From assembly GCA_016214375.1 (NCBI GenBank), contig JACROQ010000003.1:1-6973 (forward strand): DNA of 6,973 nt, in the 5' to 3' direction. Of this stretch, positions 5,431-6,973 are shown one piece after another. The notes beneath the pieces were generated by a model. The model made no database searches. It was not told the origin of the DNA and saw only the letters and a program-made list of their open reading frames with translations. This DNA comes from Nitrospirota bacterium (GTDB lineage: Bacteria > Nitrospirota > 9FT-COMBO-42-15 > HDB-SIOI813). A program made the translations under genes and the position numbers. Positions within the stretch are counted from its first letter, which is position 1, and each line of letters begins with the position of its first letter.

Positions 5431-6277
5431 GGCTCTTCTAAGCCTTAAACTACTTCTTGTCCTCATCATCCTGTCTTTATTCCTTGCAGGTTATGCAGTG
5501 GTGCATGGCAATAGGGGAGACAGTCTTTTATTAAGTGACCTGAGATTATGGGGCAAACTGCTCCTCTTTCGCCATTCAGCTATCAAAGAGCTGAATGCCC
5601 AGGAGGTCTCAGCCCTCTTTAATTCTACGTGCAATCGCGGCTGCCACAGTATGGATGTCATCTACGGCGCCATCCATACACCCCTTGGCTGGGGCCAGGT
5701 CGTCGAAAGGATGGGGAATGATAATGGGGTAAAGTTATACCCTGCGGAACGGGAGGTCATTATACGATATCTTCAGGAAAACTACCCGCCCCCCAACACA
5801 ACACTTCCGCCAGCCACTGTAAAGATGGTCAAGAGACTCCTCTGGCGTAATGACATGGGCTATGGGGATGTCTATGTGGATATATTCTATGCCACAAAGG
5901 AATATTTCAGGGTCATTGAATCCCTGGCCGAGGCAGAGAAATATGTCGTCGATAAAAACATGGTATTTATCATAGACCTGACGGTGCATACCGGAAGACT
6001 CCCCATAGTCCCGCTGGATGAAAAGACCTTTTTAAGGGATGACAAGGGTCATGAATACGCCGCCATCCAGGGGTGGAGCATGAGGATGGAAAGCAAGGAA
6101 GGACATCACAGGGAAGGGGTCGTAAGATTCGCAAGATTTGACAAAGAGGGAAACCCGGTTATCCGGGGGGACACCCAATATATAGAAGTGGTCATAAAGG
6201 ACTTAGGGGGGGCCAGGGAGCGGGTATACCGCTGGGACTTACCGGTTCCGTACCCTGAAGATATCAAGGAAGGTTGA
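5393..6277 (+). CDS. Membrane-anchored cytochrome c with CX3CH haem site and C-terminal beta-rich domain
   Basis: A 294-aa protein with an N-terminal membrane anchor (about 11-37) and a cytochrome c domain (about 66-120). The haem-binding segment reads TCNRGCHS, giving C80-x3-C84-H85 instead of CXXCH. The rest fits a small class-I cytochrome: W100-x2-VV-x-x-M107, with Met107 the likely distal ligand, and the closing helix YPAEREVIIRYLQENYPP. Residues 130-294 form a second domain rich in short strands (VYVDIFYA, MVFIIDLTVHTG, IQGWSMRM, YIEVVIKD), of a type I do not recognise. The longest start (ATG 5393) overlaps the upstream gene by 38 nt; ATG 5414 gives a cleaner anchor and a 17-nt overlap. 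Neither has a Shine-Dalgarno, so translation is probably coupled to the upstream gene. The haem domain layout parallels the cytochrome at 1520. Cytochrome identity is secure except for the spacing oddity. Confidence 0.83.
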   Translation: MGSVVQKMPKFLRALLSLKLLLVLIILSLFLAGYAVVHGNRGDSLLLSDLRLWGKLLLFRHSAIKELNAQEVSALFNSTCNRGCHSMDVIYGAIHTPLGWGQVVERMGNDNGVKLYPAEREVIIRYLQENYPPPNTTLPPATVKMVKRLLWRNDMGYGDVYVDIFYATKEYFRVIESLAEAEKYVVDKNMVFIIDLTVHTGRLPIVPLDEKTFLRDDKGHEYAAIQGWSMRMESKEGHHREGVVRFARFDKEGNPVIRGDTQYIEVVIKDLGGARERVYRWDLPVPYPEDIKEG

Positions 6278-6317
6278 TGAATTGTCAAGGGCCAAGGCAC
6301 GAAAGGAACATGAAAAT

Positions 6318-6439
6318 GTCACCCTGAGCCGAAGGCGAAGGGTCTGACGCCTAAGGACATCAATGGGTAAGCAGATCCTTCGGGCATTCGCCCTCAGGAT
6401 GACACTTCGTGTCAGATTCTTCGCTACGCTCAGAATGAC
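6318..6439 (+). repeat. Hairpin-rich intergenic repeat, copy B
   Basis: Second copy of the element at 2100-2243, nearly identical over the three hairpins (6318-6348, 6375-6400, 6400-6414) and bounded by the same GTCACCCTGAGC and GCTCAGAATGAC ends. It lacks the extra internal CCCTGAG unit of copy A. Flanks are also alike: GGAACATGAAAA before it, and a CAAAGTG-CAG-GGA tail after it that runs to the next start codon. Copies A and B thus belong to a longer homologous spacer extending from the stop of a cytochrome gene to the start of a TlpA gene. Confidence 0.85.
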
Positions 6440-6450
6440 AACAAAGTGGC

Positions 6451-6456
6451 AGGGGA
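6451..6456 (+). promoter_or_regulatory. Shine-Dalgarno AGGGGA of the right-edge TlpA gene
   Basis: AGGGGA lies 7 nt before the ATG at 6464, in the conserved tail after repeat copy B. It matches the position of AGAGGA after copy A and fixes this start. Confidence 0.65.
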
Positions 6457-6463
6457 TATTCAG

Positions 6464-6973
6464 ATGAAAAGCTGGATCATTGCAACAACTTTTATACTTT
6501 GTCTGCTGAACACGGCATGCAGCAGGGGAAAAGGGGGAGAGACTACAGGCGGTATCATCATTGGATCTAAGGCCCCGGATTTTTCCATGACAGGCATTTC
6601 AGGTCAACAGATCAATCTGAAGGACCTCAGGGGACAGGGGGTCCTTGTCAATTTTTGGGCAACCTGGTGTTATCCATGCCGGGAGGAGATGGATGACCTT
6701 AAGGCAGCCTATGAAAAATATAAAGATCAGGGTATTGTTATCCTGGGTATTGATATGAAGGAAGGGGAAGAGACGGTAAGAAAGTTCACAGACAGTTATA
6801 AGATAACCTATCCCGTATTGATAGATACGGATGGGAAGGTCAGCGATGCCTACAACGTCTTTGGCATCCCCAGCAGTTTTTTTATAGACAAGGACGGGGT
6901 TATCAGAGATATTGTCCTCGGGGAGATGAATCAGGATTCGATCAATAACAAGATTGATAAACTCGTAAAAAGT
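6464..6973 (+). CDS. TlpA/ResA-family thiol-disulfide oxidoreductase lipoprotein (C-terminus beyond right edge)
   Basis: The frame is open from ATG 6464 to the last base (170 codons), with no stop in the window; judged against the family, at most a few residues are missing. Residues 1-19 are a lipoprotein signal ending in LLNTAC (Cys19). The family hairpin IGSKAPDFSMTGISGQQI follows, then LKDLRGQGVLVNFWATWC with the active site CYPC (69-72), and the cis-proline Pro136 in GIPSSFFIDKDG. It is the most complete of the three TlpA-like genes here, having both the N-terminal hairpin and the catalytic motif, and serves as a reference for what 1040 and 2269 lack. The expected role is reduction of exported disulfides, such as apocytochrome c haem sites, with electrons from the CcdA homologue. 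The spacer before it is repeat copy B, which also supplies its Shine-Dalgarno. Confidence 0.93.
   Translation, partial: MKSWIIATTFILCLLNTACSRGKGGETTGGIIIGSKAPDFSMTGISGQQINLKDLRGQGVLVNFWATWCYPCREEMDDLKAAYEKYKDQGIVILGIDMKEGEETVRKFTDSYKITYPVLIDTDGKVSDAYNVFGIPSSFFIDKDGVIRDIVLGEMNQDSINNKIDKLVKS

Overview
The window reads as a bacterial envelope redox and cytochrome c maturation cluster. The seven genes from position 1040 to the right edge (one of them broken) all lie on the plus strand with tight spacing. One gene on the minus strand runs off the left edge. Almost every product carries a signal peptide, lipobox or membrane segment, so the locus works at the outer face of the cytoplasmic membrane. 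Mid-range GC, frequent AGG and ATA codons, many multi-paralogue TlpA/cytochrome genes and intergenic 'CACCCTGAGC...GAAGGGT' hairpin repeats would fit an anaerobic or microaerophilic Nitrospirota- or Deltaproteobacteria-like lineage. That placement is inference; no marker gene is present.

Layout: 1-640 (minus) is the N-terminal part of an exported protein with a TPR-like helical repeat. 641-1039 is a 399-bp divergent intergenic region. It holds an AT-rich promoter-like stretch with a perfect 7-bp palindrome, then a 208-bp foldback element with 25-bp terminal inverted repeats, then a short leader. 1040-2053 holds a TlpA/ResA-type thioredoxin lipoprotein and a membrane-anchored monohaem cytochrome c. 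2054-2268 is a hairpin-rich repeat. 2269-2677 is a broken TlpA gene that has lost its CXXC segment. 2664-3437 is a CcdA/DsbD-type thiol electron transporter. 3434-4192 is a lipoprotein with a C-terminal membrane anchor. 4195-5430 is an unusual in-frame fusion of a CcmH-like domain to a SUMF1/FGE-like domain. 5393-6277 is a cytochrome c with an atypical CX3CH haem site. 6278-6463 is a second copy of the hairpin repeat. 6464-6973 is another TlpA/ResA-type lipoprotein, cut by the right edge.

Working model: CcdA carries reducing equivalents across the membrane to the TlpA/ResA-type proteins, which reduce haem-site cysteines of apocytochromes. The CcmH-like domain acts in the same thiol relay, and the two cytochromes are likely clients or the redox end products. 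The module 'cytochrome c - repeat - TlpA' occurs twice, which suggests duplication. The first copy has decayed: its TlpA has lost the catalytic segment. The points most worth a second look are the CcmH-SUMF1 fusion, in which both FGE active-site cysteines appear to be serine, the CX3CH cytochrome, the paired repeats that supply the Shine-Dalgarno of both downstream TlpA genes, and the foldback element.
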